A stretch of DNA of 64,000 nucleotides from Proteinivorax tanatarense (GCF_040267685.1 NZ_CP158367.1:1302001-1366000), one strand, 5' to 3'; positions 51,588 through 60,600 are shown, numbered from the stretch's first letter. Notes: generated by a model from the letters alone, not told the origin. Numbers and translations are program-made.

Positions 51588-52184
51588 GTGATTTATTTAT
51601 TCTTAAATGGTGATGTCCCAGCAAAAAGTGATTATTATAAAGCTCAACCTCATAAGGTAATAGCAGTTGATGGTGGGTTCAATAAAATTCCCAAAACATT
51701 ACAAGCAGACATTTTAATTGGTGATATGGATTCAGTTAAAAAAGTACCAATAGTAAAAACAATTAAACACCCAGTTGAAAAAAACCAAAGTGATTTAGAG
51801 TTGGCCTTGGAGTATATTTTTAATAATCACTCTATAAAAGAAAAGATTGTTGTTTTTGGTTTAACTGGAGGAAGAGTTGACCATCAACTTTTTAATTTAT
51901 TTGTTTTAAGAGAGTATGCTAAAAAGATAGATTTTATCTGTGAGACAGAAAAAGAAAAAATACTTGTTACCAAAGGAGATAGCTTGATTAAAAACTTTAA
52001 GGGAAAAACTTTTTCAATTTTTCCTTTAGAGGATTATCAAAAAATTACCATAAGAGGCGCAAAGTACCCATTGAAAGAAAAAAAAATAAATATGGGGGAT
52101 TCATTAACTTTGAGTAATGTTTGCATTGACGAAGAACTCTTTGTTTACTCTAAAGGAGTAGTGGCAATAATTATAAATAAGTAG
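51588..52184 (+). CDS. thiN: Thiamine pyrophosphokinase ThiN
   Basis: ThiN transfers pyrophosphate from ATP to thiamine, making TPP. The 198-residue protein has the motifs VDGGFNKI, IGDMDSV, NQSDLELALEY and GGRVDHQLFNL. GTG 51588 follows GAGGGTGG. An extended -10 (TGGTAAAAT, 51557-51565) in the short gap after thiT may give it a promoter independent of the riboswitch. Uptake (thiT) and activation (thiN) of thiamine are thus adjacent; in B. subtilis thiN also follows rpe. Confidence 0.95.
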   Translation: MIYLFLNGDVPAKSDYYKAQPHKVIAVDGGFNKIPKTLQADILIGDMDSVKKVPIVKTIKHPVEKNQSDLELALEYIFNNHSIKEKIVVFGLTGGRVDHQLFNLFVLREYAKKIDFICETEKEKILVTKGDSLIKNFKGKTFSIFPLEDYQKITIRGAKYPLKEKKINMGDSLTLSNVCIDEELFVYSKGVVAIIINK

Positions 52185-52212
52185 TATTATCACGATTGTA
52201 GGAGGTGCACCT

Positions 52213-52761
52213 ATGAAAGTAGGAATAATAAGTGATACCCATGGTGTAGTGGATAGCTGGGAAAAAGTGTATTCAAAATATCTAACTTTTTCTGATCTTA
52301 TTATTCACTGTGGAGATGTTCTATATCATGGACCTAGAAACCCAATTGTTACAGGATATAACCCAAAGGCTTTAGCTGAAAAATTAAATGATGTTAAAGT
52401 ACCGATTGTTTTTGCAAAAGGCAATTGTGATGCAGAGGTAGACCAAATGGTGTTAAATCACCCTTTACAAAGCCCTTATACAATCATGATAATTTCAGGG
52501 AGAAAAATTTTAGCGACTCATGGTCACGATATTGATTATTGTGAGAGGCTAAAGTTAGCACAAAAATTTAATTTAGATGTTATGATTACTGGGCACACAC
52601 ATATACCTGAAATTTATAAGGAAAAAGGGACCGTGTTTTTAAACCCAGGATCCATAGCTTTACCTAAGAACGAATTTCCTTCTTTTTCTTTGCTTTATAA
52701 AGAAAAAATTGAAATTATAAATTTACAAACTCACAAAATTATAGAGACATTTAATTTATAG
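52213..52761 (+). CDS. yfcE: YfcE/MJ0936-type metallophosphoesterase
   Basis: This is a 182-residue calcineurin-like phosphodiesterase. The metal-binding motifs are IISDTHG, IHCGDV, FAKGNCD, ATHGHD and TGHTHIPE, with NPGS near the end. Family members hydrolyse phosphodiesters such as bis-pNPP; the natural substrate is unknown. ATG 52213 follows TAGGAGGTG. A bidirectional terminator follows. Confidence 0.92.
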   Translation: MKVGIISDTHGVVDSWEKVYSKYLTFSDLIIHCGDVLYHGPRNPIVTGYNPKALAEKLNDVKVPIVFAKGNCDAEVDQMVLNHPLQSPYTIMIISGRKILATHGHDIDYCERLKLAQKFNLDVMITGHTHIPEIYKEKGTVFLNPGSIALPKNEFPSFSLLYKEKIEIINLQTHKIIETFNL

Positions 52762-52767
52762 CAAATT

Positions 52768-52816
52768 AAAAACACACCTTATAGAAACTTGACTTAACTA
52801 TAAGGTGTGTTTTTTT
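52768..52816. terminator. Bidirectional terminator between yfcE and luxS
   Basis: AAAAACACACCTTATAG (52768-52784) pairs perfectly with CTATAAGGTGTGTTTTT (52798-52814). T runs on both strands serve the converging genes. Confidence 0.92.
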
Positions 52817-52824
52817 ATTACAGT

Positions 52825-53280
52825 TTACTTAGAATATTTGTTTTCAAGAGTTTCTATTAGATCTTTAGCGTATTCCTTTGCTCCAAAAAGAGATAAATCT
52901 TTATAGTTTCCACATTGAATAGGGTTAGATGCGGGAATCTCTTTAGCGGTAACTACTTTTTTTAATGAGTTAACTAATGCAAGTAGAATAGCTTTTTCAT
53001 CTTTTTTATCCATCAAAATTAAATAAAAACCGGTACGGCACCCCATAGGTGAAATGTCAATAACATTATCTAATTCTTCCCTAAAAAAGCCTGCAAGAAG
53101 GTGTTCAAGGCCATGAAGAGCAGCAGTGGGAATGGCCGTTTCGTTTGGCTGTACAAATCTTAGATCAAATTTTGTGATTTGGTCACCCTTAGGGGTATAA
53201 ATTTCCCCACACTTTCTGACAAAAGGTGCCTTAACTTTTGTGTGATCCATTGTGAAGCTTTCTACCACAGTTTTTGTCAT
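52825..53280 (-). CDS. luxS: S-ribosylhomocysteine lyase LuxS
   Basis: LuxS splits S-ribosylhomocysteine to homocysteine and DPD, the precursor of autoinducer-2, in the activated methyl cycle. The 151-residue protein has the metal site H56-GLE-H60 and the third ligand C123 (IQCGNY), plus the catalytic Cys in MGCRTGFYL (C81). ATG at 53280 has AAGGGAGAG upstream. It is inserted, on the minus strand, between yfcE and spoVM; no mtnN/pfs gene is nearby. Confidence 0.96.
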   Translation of the reverse strand: MTKTVVESFTMDHTKVKAPFVRKCGEIYTPKGDQITKFDLRFVQPNETAIPTAALHGLEHLLAGFFREELDNVIDISPMGCRTGFYLILMDKKDEKAILLALVNSLKKVVTAKEIPASNPIQCGNYKDLSLFGAKEYAKDLIETLENKYSK

Positions 53281-53330
53281 TTTTATCTCTCCCTTTAATT
53301 TATTTAAAACTTTCTCTGTTAATTTATGAT

Positions 53331-53339
53331 ATCATAGCA
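53331..53339 (-). promoter_or_regulatory. Candidate extended -10 promoter of luxS
   Basis: On the minus strand TGCTATGAT (53339-53331) is an extended -10 element 50 bases before the luxS start. No good -35 box is seen. The rest of the 279-base luxS-spoVM gap is AT-rich without other clear signals. Confidence 0.4.
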
Positions 53340-53559
53340 TTGTTACTTATAAAACATTAGTGAAGTATTAAAAGTTAAAGTGTAGCATAATCTATGTAAT
53401 TAGAATTTTTGATTAATCTATTCATAGGATAGTAGTATGAGGTTTGCTTTAAATAAAAGTTTTATAGAGAATATATATTTTGAGAATTTAGCACAAATTT
53501 ATATTTACTTGAATATATATTAGTAAAGGATAAAAAACATAGTTAGGGAGGTGTTTGTT

Positions 53560-53640
53560 ATGAAAATAGTTGCCATAAAACTTCCCAAGTTCTTAAGTAA
53601 AATATTGAAATCATTTATGAAAGAAAAAGAGAAAAAATAA
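53560..53640 (+). CDS. spoVM: Stage V sporulation protein M (SpoVM), 26 residues
   Basis: SpoVM is an amphipathic peptide that recognises the convex forespore membrane and anchors the spore coat through SpoIVA; it also inhibits FtsH. The frame reads MKIVAIKLPKFLSKILKSFM plus a Lys/Glu-rich end. IKLPKFL is identical to the conserved core of B. subtilis SpoVM, and the length of 26 residues is the same. ATG 53560 is 8 bases after AGGGAGGT. The locus between thiN and rpmB is also where B. subtilis keeps it. A weak SigE-like promoter (ACAAATT 53493-53499, TATATATT 53514-53521) lies upstream. A terminator overlaps the stop codon. Confidence 0.92.
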   Translation: MKIVAIKLPKFLSKILKSFMKEKEKK

Positions 53641-53668
53641 AAAGCGACCTACAGGGCGCTTTTTATTG
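53637..53668. terminator. Bidirectional terminator between spoVM and rpmB
   Basis: ATAAAAAGCG (53637-53646) pairs perfectly with CGCTTTTTAT (53657-53666). It serves spoVM on the plus strand and rpmB on the minus strand. Confidence 0.88.
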
Positions 53669-53683
53669 CTTAAGTATTTTTTA

Positions 53684-53875
53684 TTATAAGGCTCTTTTAA
53701 CTTTACCTGCTTTTAAGCAACGGGTACAAACGTTTACTCTTTGAATAGAGCCGTTAATATCCGCTTTGATTTTTTGTAGATTTGGAGACCATCTGCGTTT
53801 GGTTTTAACGTTAGAGTGGCTTACTCTATGACCAGTACTGGACGCTTTTTCACAAACTATACATTTTTTAGCCAT
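53684..53875 (-). CDS. rpmB: 50S ribosomal protein L28
   Basis: L28 is a 63-residue protein of the large subunit. It starts MAKKCIVCEKASSTGHRVSHSN and contains TKRRWSPNLQKIK. Two CxxC pairs (C5/C8 and C50/C53) mark the zinc-binding (C+) form, which is released under zinc starvation in species with a C- copy. ATG at 53875 follows AAAAGGAGGTG on the minus strand. The spoVM-rpmB-asp23 arrangement is conserved with B. subtilis. Confidence 0.97.
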   Translation of the reverse strand: MAKKCIVCEKASSTGHRVSHSNVKTKRRWSPNLQKIKADINGSIQRVNVCTRCLKAGKVKRAL

Positions 53876-53903
53876 ATGCCCACCTCCTTTTACAACAAAA
53901 TAT

Positions 53904-53932
53904 ATTTTACCATAACTTTAAAATATTATCAA
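53904..53932 (-). promoter_or_regulatory. SigA promoter of rpmB
   Basis: On the minus strand TTGATA (53932-53927), 17 bases, then TAAAAT (53909-53904) preceded by TGG. It lies 28 bases before the rpmB start. Confidence 0.65.
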
Positions 53933-54020
53933 GGGAATTTGCTATACTAACAGGCAGAATTATTTATTATTATGTATCTTTATTAAGTTAACACTTTGTT
54001 ATTTTATTTAATTCCATGTT

Positions 54021-54048
54021 TTGATTTTTTAAGCAAATGTAGTAAAAT
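54021..54048 (+). promoter_or_regulatory. SigA promoter of the asp23-fakA operon
   Basis: TTGATT (54021-54026), 16 bases, then TAAAAT (54043-54048), about 65 bases before the asp23 start. Confidence 0.5.
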
Positions 54049-54112
54049 AGTAGATAGCACTATAAAAATACCTTTATAAGTTAAATATAAAATATTTGAG
54101 GGAGGAAAGAAC

Positions 54113-54469
54113 ATGAATTTAAAAACTGAACTAGGTAATGTAAGTGTGTCAAATGAGGTTATTGCTACTATTGCGGGGGCAAGCGCTACAGAGTGCTTTG
54201 GGCTTGTTGGAATGCAATCTAGAAAACAAGTCAGGGATGGAATATCAGACTTGTTAGGTAGAGAAAACCTAGGAAAAGGTGTTGAAATAACAGAAGAAGA
54301 CGGACAGTTATACATTGAGTTGTTTATTGTTGTTAGTTTTGGTACTAAAATTCATCAAGTTGCGCAAAATGTAATTGATACAGTAAAATACTCCGTTCAA
54401 AAACTAACTGGTTTAGAGGTTCGTCATGTTAAAGTAAATGTTCAAGGAGTAAAAGTCGATAACAGCTAG
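54113..54469 (+). CDS. yloU: Asp23/Gls24 family envelope stress protein (YloU)
   Basis: This is a 118-residue Asp23-domain protein (GNVSVSNEVIATIAGASATECFGLVGM... VTVNVQGV-like VKVNVQGVKVD). Family members attach to the membrane and respond to envelope stress in staphylococci; the clostridial role is unknown. ATG 54113 follows GAGGGAGG. It directly precedes the DAK2-domain gene, as yloU-yloV in B. subtilis. Confidence 0.93.
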   Translation: MNLKTELGNVSVSNEVIATIAGASATECFGLVGMQSRKQVRDGISDLLGRENLGKGVEITEEDGQLYIELFIVVSFGTKIHQVAQNVIDTVKYSVQKLTGLEVRHVKVNVQGVKVDNS

Positions 54470-54488
54470 TAAGAGGAGGAAATACTAA

Positions 54489-56117
54489 ATGTACCTTAAG
54501 CAATTAGATGGAAATATTTTAAGTGAAATGCTTGTTTTGGGCGCAGAATCTTTGTCAGCTAATAAAGAAAAGATAGACAGTTTAAATGTTTTTCCTGTCC
54601 CTGATGGAGATACTGGTACCAATATGAATTTAACAATGGCTTCTGCCATTAGAGAAATAGAAAAGCAAAAAGGTGAAAGCGTAAAAGATGTTGCTAAAGC
54701 TTTATCCAACGGGTCTTTAATGGGGGCTAGAGGCAACTCAGGGGTTATTCTATCTCAGCTTTTTAGAGGGTTTTCTAAAGCTATAGAAGATAAGAAAGTA
54801 GTTACTCCAGTTGATTTTGCTTTAGGTTTAAACGAAGGTGTTAAAACTGCTTATAAAGCAGTCCTAAAACCTGTTGAAGGAACAATCCTTACTGTATCAA
54901 AATTTGCAGCGAAAGGTGCTCTTCTTAAGGCAAGAGATGGTGGTGATTTTTTAGAAGTTATGGAAGCTTGCCTATCAGAAGGACAGAAAACCTTAGACAA
55001 AACCCCTGAGATGCTAGATGTTTTAAAACAAGCTAATGTTGTGGATGCTGGAGGTAAGGGATTACTTGTAATTTATGAAGGTTGGCTAAAAGCATTAAAA
55101 GGCGAAAAGCTGGAAGTTGTAGCATCACCTACAGATATAGTGGAAAAAGTTGATCATAAAGATGAACATCCACAGGATGTAGATGAAATTGAGTTTGGAT
55201 ATTGCACAGAGTTTTTAGTGCAAGGAAACAATATTGATATTGAAAAAATGAGAAAAGATTTAGAATATCTAGGAGACTCACTTCTTGTTGTAGGAGATGA
55301 GGATGTTGTAAAAGTACATTTACATACTAATAATCCAGGAAAGGCCTTGGAAACGGCTATTGTAAATGGCGAGCTACAAGGTATAAAGATTGATAACATG
55401 AGAGCACAAGCTAGAGATATAATGGTAGCCAAAGAAAAAGATCGCAATAAGCCGTCTAAAGATATAGGTGTTATAACTGTAGCTAGCGGAGAAGGACTGT
55501 CAGATATATTTACAAGTATGGGCGTAGACTACGTAATTGAAGGCGGCCAAACCATGAATCCCTCTACAGAGGATTTTGTAAATGCTATTGAAAAAATAAA
55601 TGCTAAATCTGTTATATTACTACCAAACAACAGTAACATTATTTTGGCAGCACAGCAGGCTGAAAAAATTTCACCAATCCCTACTAGGGTAATACCAACT
55701 AAGACAGTTCCACAAGGGGTTTCTGCTCTTCTAAATTATCAATCTGAGGGAGCTGAATTAGACGAAGTTTTTGAGCAAATGAAAGATGCAATAGTTGATG
55801 TTAAGTCAGGTCAAATAACTTATGCAGTTAGGAGCTCTAACTACAATGGTATGGAAATAAATGAGGGTGATATTCTTGGCATTGCAGAGGGTGAGATTAA
55901 GGTACTAGGCAAAGGTATAAATAAGATAACTTTGGATTTGCTAGAGAGTTTGGTTGATGATGAAACTGAAATTATTACACTGTTTTATGGTAAGGATATG
56001 ACAGAAGAAGAAAGCAATGAAGTAGTTGAAGCTATAGAAGAGAAGTTTGACGATCTGGAAATTGAACTTCATTATGGAGGACAGCCTTTGTACTACTTTT
56101 TGATTTCGGTGGAATAA
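54489..56117 (+). CDS. fakA: Fatty acid kinase catalytic subunit FakA (YloV, DAK2 domain)
   Basis: FakA phosphorylates fatty acids bound to FakB (DegV-type) proteins so that exogenous fatty acids enter phospholipid synthesis. The 542-residue protein has an N-terminal DhaL/DAK2 kinase domain with the metal/ATP motif NVFPVPDGDTGTNM and MGARGNSGVILSQ. A middle domain (FGYCTEFLVQG, VVKVHLHTNNPG) and a C-terminal DegV-like half follow. ATG 54489 follows AAGAGGAGG. A degV gene, its likely partner, follows. Confidence 0.93.
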   Translation: MYLKQLDGNILSEMLVLGAESLSANKEKIDSLNVFPVPDGDTGTNMNLTMASAIREIEKQKGESVKDVAKALSNGSLMGARGNSGVILSQLFRGFSKAIEDKKVVTPVDFALGLNEGVKTAYKAVLKPVEGTILTVSKFAAKGALLKARDGGDFLEVMEACLSEGQKTLDKTPEMLDVLKQANVVDAGGKGLLVIYEGWLKALKGEKLEVVASPTDIVEKVDHKDEHPQDVDEIEFGYCTEFLVQGNNIDIEKMRKDLEYLGDSLLVVGDEDVVKVHLHTNNPGKALETAIVNGELQGIKIDNMRAQARDIMVAKEKDRNKPSKDIGVITVASGEGLSDIFTSMGVDYVIEGGQTMNPSTEDFVNAIEKINAKSVILLPNNSNIILAAQQAEKISPIPTRVIPTKTVPQGVSALLNYQSEGAELDEVFEQMKDAIVDVKSGQITYAVRSSNYNGMEINEGDILGIAEGEIKVLGKGINKITLDLLESLVDDETEIITLFYGKDMTEEESNEVVEAIEEKFDDLEIELHYGGQPLYYFLISVE

Positions 56118-56135
56118 CCTAAAGGTGGTGATGAT

Positions 56136-56978
56136 ATGACCTCCACGGTGGTTGTAACAGATAGTAGCGCTGATTTACCAGACGGTGTTTTAAAGGAATT
56201 AGATATAATTGTTATACCCTTAAAAATAAAGATAAATAGTAATGTATATAAAGATAATATAGGTATCTCTGCAGATGAAATATTTAAGAATGTAAAAGAA
56301 GATACCCCTAAAATTACTGTAAACGAACCTGATGTAAATGAAATTCAGGACATATATATAAATTTGTTGTCCAAATATCAAAATATTATTTCGATACACA
56401 GCGATACTGTCTTTTGTGGTGTGGCAAATAAGGTTAAGGGTGCAAAAGAATCTTTCGCTAATAACAAGGTTAGTGTAGTTGAAACTAATCTTTTCTCCAT
56501 GGCTCTAGGCTGTTTAGCTATGGAAGTAGGTAAAGTGGCAAAAAGTTGTAACAAAAAGACAAAACTCGTTAGCTTGGCTAACAACTTAAAAAATAATATG
56601 TTGACATATTTTTTAGTAGAAGGGTCTGATACTTTAAATAGTAAGTTATACAAAGAACTTGAAGAACATAATGAAGACGTAGTAAATACCAATTATATTA
56701 TTATAATAAAAAATGGAAAAATTGAGGTGGTTGATTGCTATAAAAACAGGCCTAAGGCATTGGCAGGCCTTGCGAAGTTAGCACAAGAAAGATTTTTAGG
56801 CAGCACAAAGTATAAAGTAGCTATTTCATATGGTGAGTGTTTAGGAGATGCCCTCCAATTGCGGGAGAGCTTAGAAAAGGAAAAGGAATATAACGAGCTA
56901 ATACTTTCTCAAATGGGGGCTACCAATGGTGCACATCTAGGTCCTAAAGCTGTGGTATTGACTACTTATCCCGTATAA
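56136..56978 (+). CDS. DegV family fatty acid-binding protein (FakB-like)
   Basis: This is a 280-residue DegV protein (VVTDSSADLPDGVL, ITVNEPDVNEI, VETNLFSMALGCL, LGPKAVVLTTYPV). DegV proteins bind a fatty acid and present it to FakA. The usual TSQPS motif is replaced by TVNEPD here. Its place 18 bases after fakA makes a FakB role likely. ATG 56136 follows AAAGGTGGTG. Confidence 0.88.
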   Translation: MTSTVVVTDSSADLPDGVLKELDIIVIPLKIKINSNVYKDNIGISADEIFKNVKEDTPKITVNEPDVNEIQDIYINLLSKYQNIISIHSDTVFCGVANKVKGAKESFANNKVSVVETNLFSMALGCLAMEVGKVAKSCNKKTKLVSLANNLKNNMLTYFLVEGSDTLNSKLYKELEEHNEDVVNTNYIIIIKNGKIEVVDCYKNRPKALAGLAKLAQERFLGSTKYKVAISYGECLGDALQLRESLEKEKEYNELILSQMGATNGAHLGPKAVVLTTYPV

Positions 56979-56992
56979 AGGAGGCCCTAATA

Positions 56993-57649
56993 ATGAGTGT
57001 TTTTGATATTATAGGCCCGATTATGATCGGGCCTTCAAGTTCTCATACAGCTGGCGCAGCAAGGCTTGGAAGAATGGCAAAAATTATTGCTGGCGAGTCT
57101 ATAAAGTCAGTAACTATAAACCTTTACGGTTCATTTGCAAAAACTTATAAAGGACACGGAACGGATATTGCTATAGTAGCAGGACTACTAGGGTTAACAG
57201 AAGAAAATAACGATTTGAAAGACTCCTTTGAAATTGCTAAAGAAGCTGGTTTAAACTTTAAAATTTGTGAAATGGCTAAAGGGGCTAGTCATCCTAATAC
57301 TGCATCTTTTGATATTATTACTGAATCTAAAAATATATTTATTGAAGGGTGTTCTATAGGTGGAGGGAACATCGTTATAACTAGAATTGATGACTTTGCA
57401 TTGAATTTAACTGGAAAGTTTAATACTTTAATTATTCCTCATAGAGATATGTATGGAACTATAACAAAAGTTACACAAAGATTAGCAGAAGACAAAGTAA
57501 ATATAGCAAATATGAGTGTGGTAAGAAAGGAAAAGGGAGTAAGCGCTTTAATGGTAGTGGAAACTGATCAAAAAGTTTCTAATACTTGTATAAAGAAAAT
57601 AGAAACTATTAATGAAGTAAACTCTGTTTCCTTTATTCCGCCACTATAG
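56993..57649 (+). CDS. sdaAB: L-serine dehydratase, iron-sulfur-dependent, beta subunit SdaAB
   Basis: This is the regulatory/beta subunit of the two-part L-serine deaminase that converts serine to pyruvate and ammonia. The 218-residue protein has FDIIGPIMIGPSSSHTAGAARLG, YGSFAKTYKGHGTD and a C-terminal ACT domain (about 145-215). ATG 56993 follows AAAGGAGG. sdaAA follows after 12 bases. Confidence 0.95.
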   Translation: MSVFDIIGPIMIGPSSSHTAGAARLGRMAKIIAGESIKSVTINLYGSFAKTYKGHGTDIAIVAGLLGLTEENNDLKDSFEIAKEAGLNFKICEMAKGASHPNTASFDIITESKNIFIEGCSIGGGNIVITRIDDFALNLTGKFNTLIIPHRDMYGTITKVTQRLAEDKVNIANMSVVRKEKGVSALMVVETDQKVSNTCIKKIETINEVNSVSFIPPL

Positions 57650-57661
57650 GAGGTTAGTGAT

Positions 57662-58534
57662 ATGGGCTTTCCTAAAAGCTTTTCTCAGTTTAGAGAATAT
57701 GTGGGTAAAAGTAATAATAAACAACTTTGGGAACAGATAGTAAACTGGGAAATGGAAGAATCCGAACTGTCCAAAGAAGTAGTCATAGATAAAATGGATA
57801 AATACTGGGAAGTAATGCAAAAAGGAATAAAGGAAGGATTGAATCCGGAGATTAAGTCTGTTTCAGGTTTGACAGGAGGAGATGGGTACAAGCTATTAAA
57901 CAGTGAACAAGTTCTTTCAGGACAATTATCTAAAAAATCTATGGCTTATGCTATGGCAATGGCTGAGCTTAACGCATCTATGGGGAAGATTGTTGCTACT
58001 CCAACGGCGGGTTCATGCGGAATACTGCCAGGGGTATTATTGGCTGTTCAAGAGGAGTATAGTATCAAGCAAAGAGAAATTGTAGAGAGTATTTTTGTAG
58101 CATCGGTGGTAGGGAAAATTATCGCCCATAAAGGAACGGTTGCGGGAGCAGAAGGAGGTTGTCAAGCAGAGTGTGGTAGTGCATCAGCTATGGCAGCTGC
58201 AGCTGTTACTTATCTATTAGGCGGAAACATAGAGCATATTGAAAACTCAGTTGCTATTTCTATAAAAAATGTGATGGGTTTGGTATGTGACCCAGTTGCT
58301 GGTCTAGTAGAAGTGCCTTGTATAAAAAGGAATGGTTATTATGCCTCAACTTCTTTAATAGCTGCCCAAATGGCTTTAGCCGATGTTTCAAGCGTGATTA
58401 ACGTCGATGAAGTTATAGATGCTATGGCTGAGGTTGGGAAGATGCTACCAGAAGAGTTAAAGGAAACATCCATGGGAGGGCTGGCTAATACTCCGACTGC
58501 TAAAAGGATTGAAAAGGAGCTAGGGGGGCAATAA
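57662..58534 (+). CDS. sdaAA: L-serine dehydratase, iron-sulfur-dependent, alpha subunit SdaAA
   Basis: This is the catalytic subunit carrying an oxygen-sensitive [4Fe-4S] cluster. The 290 residues contain the cysteines expected as ligands in PTAGSCGILPG, GGCQAECGSASAMA and VCDPVAGLVEVPC. Bacteria with this enzyme often use serine as a carbon source. ATG 57662 follows TAGGAGG. recG starts 3 bases later. Confidence 0.95.
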   Translation: MGFPKSFSQFREYVGKSNNKQLWEQIVNWEMEESELSKEVVIDKMDKYWEVMQKGIKEGLNPEIKSVSGLTGGDGYKLLNSEQVLSGQLSKKSMAYAMAMAELNASMGKIVATPTAGSCGILPGVLLAVQEEYSIKQREIVESIFVASVVGKIIAHKGTVAGAEGGCQAECGSASAMAAAAVTYLLGGNIEHIENSVAISIKNVMGLVCDPVAGLVEVPCIKRNGYYASTSLIAAQMALADVSSVINVDEVIDAMAEVGKMLPEELKETSMGGLANTPTAKRIEKELGGQ

Positions 58535-58537
58535 ATC

Positions 58538-60571
58538 ATGGAAAGGGATATACAGTATTTAAAAGGGGTTGGGCCTAAAAGGGCCCGGCTTTTTAGAACC
58601 TTGGGAGTAAATACTATTAAAGATTTAATTTTTTATATGCCAAGGGAATTAGAAACTGTACAAGATGTTTCGGCCATGAGAAACGAGGTTGAAGATAAAG
58701 CAAAAGTATCCCTCAATGGTGTAATAGTTACATCACCTTTTTTAAGAAAAACTAGAGGTAATTTAAGTATATTGTCTGCAGAGGTAGCTGGAAACTTAGG
58801 TAGATTTAAGTTAGTTTGGTTTAATCAGCCCTTTTTAAAAAACAAAATTATTGTAGGAAAGTCTATTAGTGTCAAGGGTGTGTATAATAAACAATATAGA
58901 CAGATAACAGTAAATGAATATAAATTTAACAACGCTCTAGTTAAAAATGACACAAAAAAACAAACTCAATATTTCAGACCTATTTATCCAGTCACTGATG
59001 GCTTAACTCAAAGCCAAATTCAACAATGCATTTCTATTGCTATAAAAAAGTATGAACATCAATTAGTTGAATATCTCCCTAAAGAAATTATGGAAATGTT
59101 TAATCTATGTGAAATAAAAAAATGTATTATATCTGTTCATAACCCAAAATCTAAGGATGAATGGATAGAAGCAAAAAAACGTTTTATTTTTGAAGAAATA
59201 TTGACTTTTAAATCGGCACTACTTCTTGGAAAAGAAAATATAAGCAGACAATCTGGCATTAAACACCGTTTAGGTCAATCTTTAATAGACCAGTTTTCAA
59301 AAAAGCTAAAGTTTAAATTAACAGAGGATCAACAAAAGGTTATTACAGAAATTATCGCTGATATGACCTCTTTAAAACCAATGAATAGATTACTCCAAGG
59401 AGATGTTGGCAGCGGAAAAACTGTAGTAGCTGCCTACTCGCTTTTTCTAACCGTATGCAATGGTTATCAAGGAGCGATGATGGTTCCTACAGAAATTTTA
59501 GCAGAGCAACATTATTACAATCTTAAAGATTTTTTTGCATTTTTTGATATAAACATAGAGTTATTAACATCAAGTACTAAAGGTAAAAGTGAATCATATA
59601 AAAGAATAAAAAATGGGGAAGTTGACATTATTGTTGGTACTCACGCCATATTACAGGAAAAAGTAGAATTTAAAAAACTAGCTTTAATAGTTACAGATGA
59701 GCAACATCGATTTGGAGTTGAACAGCGTTCTTCATTAAGAAATAAAGGTGAGCATCCTCATGTTTTGGTCATGTCTGCTACACCGATACCAAGGACAATG
59801 TCACAAATTATTTATGGTGATTTAGACATATCTTATATTAAACAATTGCCAAAAGGAAGGAAACCTATAAAAACCTATTCTACTACGCCTAATAACAGAA
59901 ATAGGGTATTTGACTTTATAAAAAAAGAAATATCTAAAGGACAACAGTGTTATATTGTATGTCCATTAGTTGAAGAATCAGATAAAGTTTCAGGTCTTGC
60001 AGTGACGCAATATTACGATATGGTAAAGAATTACTTTGATAATGTAAAGGTAGGTCTTTTACATGGCAAAATGAACTCCCGCCAAAAGGAAGAAGTAATG
60101 AATGGATTTAAAAAAGGAGAAACTTCCATTTTAGTGTCAACGACTGTTATTGAAGTTGGTGTCGATGTAAGCAATGCAAATATTATCGTTATCGAAAATT
60201 CTGAAAAGTTTGGATTATCACAATTACATCAATTAAGAGGCAGGGTAGGTAGAGGTTCCATTCAAAGTTACTGTATATTAGTTTGTCATACAAACAGTTC
60301 TACTGCTAAACAAAGAATGAAGATAATGACTAAAACTGTAGATGGTTTTGATATATCAGAAGAGGACCTTAAGCTCCGAGGGCCGGGGGAATTCTTTGGA
60401 ACAAGGCAGCATGGCATTCCAGAGTTTAAACATTTTGACATGTTAAAACACCAAGATTATATACAACCTGCTACCGAAGCGGCAGAAGTTATATTAAAAA
60501 ACAAAGAAACAGAATCTTATAGACTTTTTTTTGATAAAATAAAAGAATTTGCAAAAAATTATCTAGATTAA
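58538..60571 (+). CDS. recG: ATP-dependent DNA helicase RecG
   Basis: RecG remodels stalled forks and Holliday junctions. The 677-residue protein has an N-terminal HhH-like start (IQYLKGVGPKRARLFRTLGV), the wedge/OB domain, and helicase motifs LLQGDVGSGKTVVAAY (Walker A), TDEQHRFGVEQR (DExH), MSATPIPRT and LHQLRGRVGRG. RGPGEFFGTRQHG is the RecG/TRG motif. ATG 58538 follows AGCTAGGGGGG. It ends the sdaAB-sdaAA-recG unit. Confidence 0.96.
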   Translation: MERDIQYLKGVGPKRARLFRTLGVNTIKDLIFYMPRELETVQDVSAMRNEVEDKAKVSLNGVIVTSPFLRKTRGNLSILSAEVAGNLGRFKLVWFNQPFLKNKIIVGKSISVKGVYNKQYRQITVNEYKFNNALVKNDTKKQTQYFRPIYPVTDGLTQSQIQQCISIAIKKYEHQLVEYLPKEIMEMFNLCEIKKCIISVHNPKSKDEWIEAKKRFIFEEILTFKSALLLGKENISRQSGIKHRLGQSLIDQFSKKLKFKLTEDQQKVITEIIADMTSLKPMNRLLQGDVGSGKTVVAAYSLFLTVCNGYQGAMMVPTEILAEQHYYNLKDFFAFFDINIELLTSSTKGKSESYKRIKNGEVDIIVGTHAILQEKVEFKKLALIVTDEQHRFGVEQRSSLRNKGEHPHVLVMSATPIPRTMSQIIYGDLDISYIKQLPKGRKPIKTYSTTPNNRNRVFDFIKKEISKGQQCYIVCPLVEESDKVSGLAVTQYYDMVKNYFDNVKVGLLHGKMNSRQKEEVMNGFKKGETSILVSTTVIEVGVDVSNANIIVIENSEKFGLSQLHQLRGRVGRGSIQSYCILVCHTNSSTAKQRMKIMTKTVDGFDISEEDLKLRGPGEFFGTRQHGIPEFKHFDMLKHQDYIQPATEAAEVILKNKETESYRLFFDKIKEFAKNYLD

Positions 60572-60600
60572 AAAAGCGCCCTTTATAAGGCGCTTTTTTA
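60569..60600 (+). terminator. Terminator after recG
   Basis: AAAAAGCGCC (60571-60580) pairs perfectly with GGCGCTTTTT (60589-60598) and ends in T residues. Confidence 0.92.
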
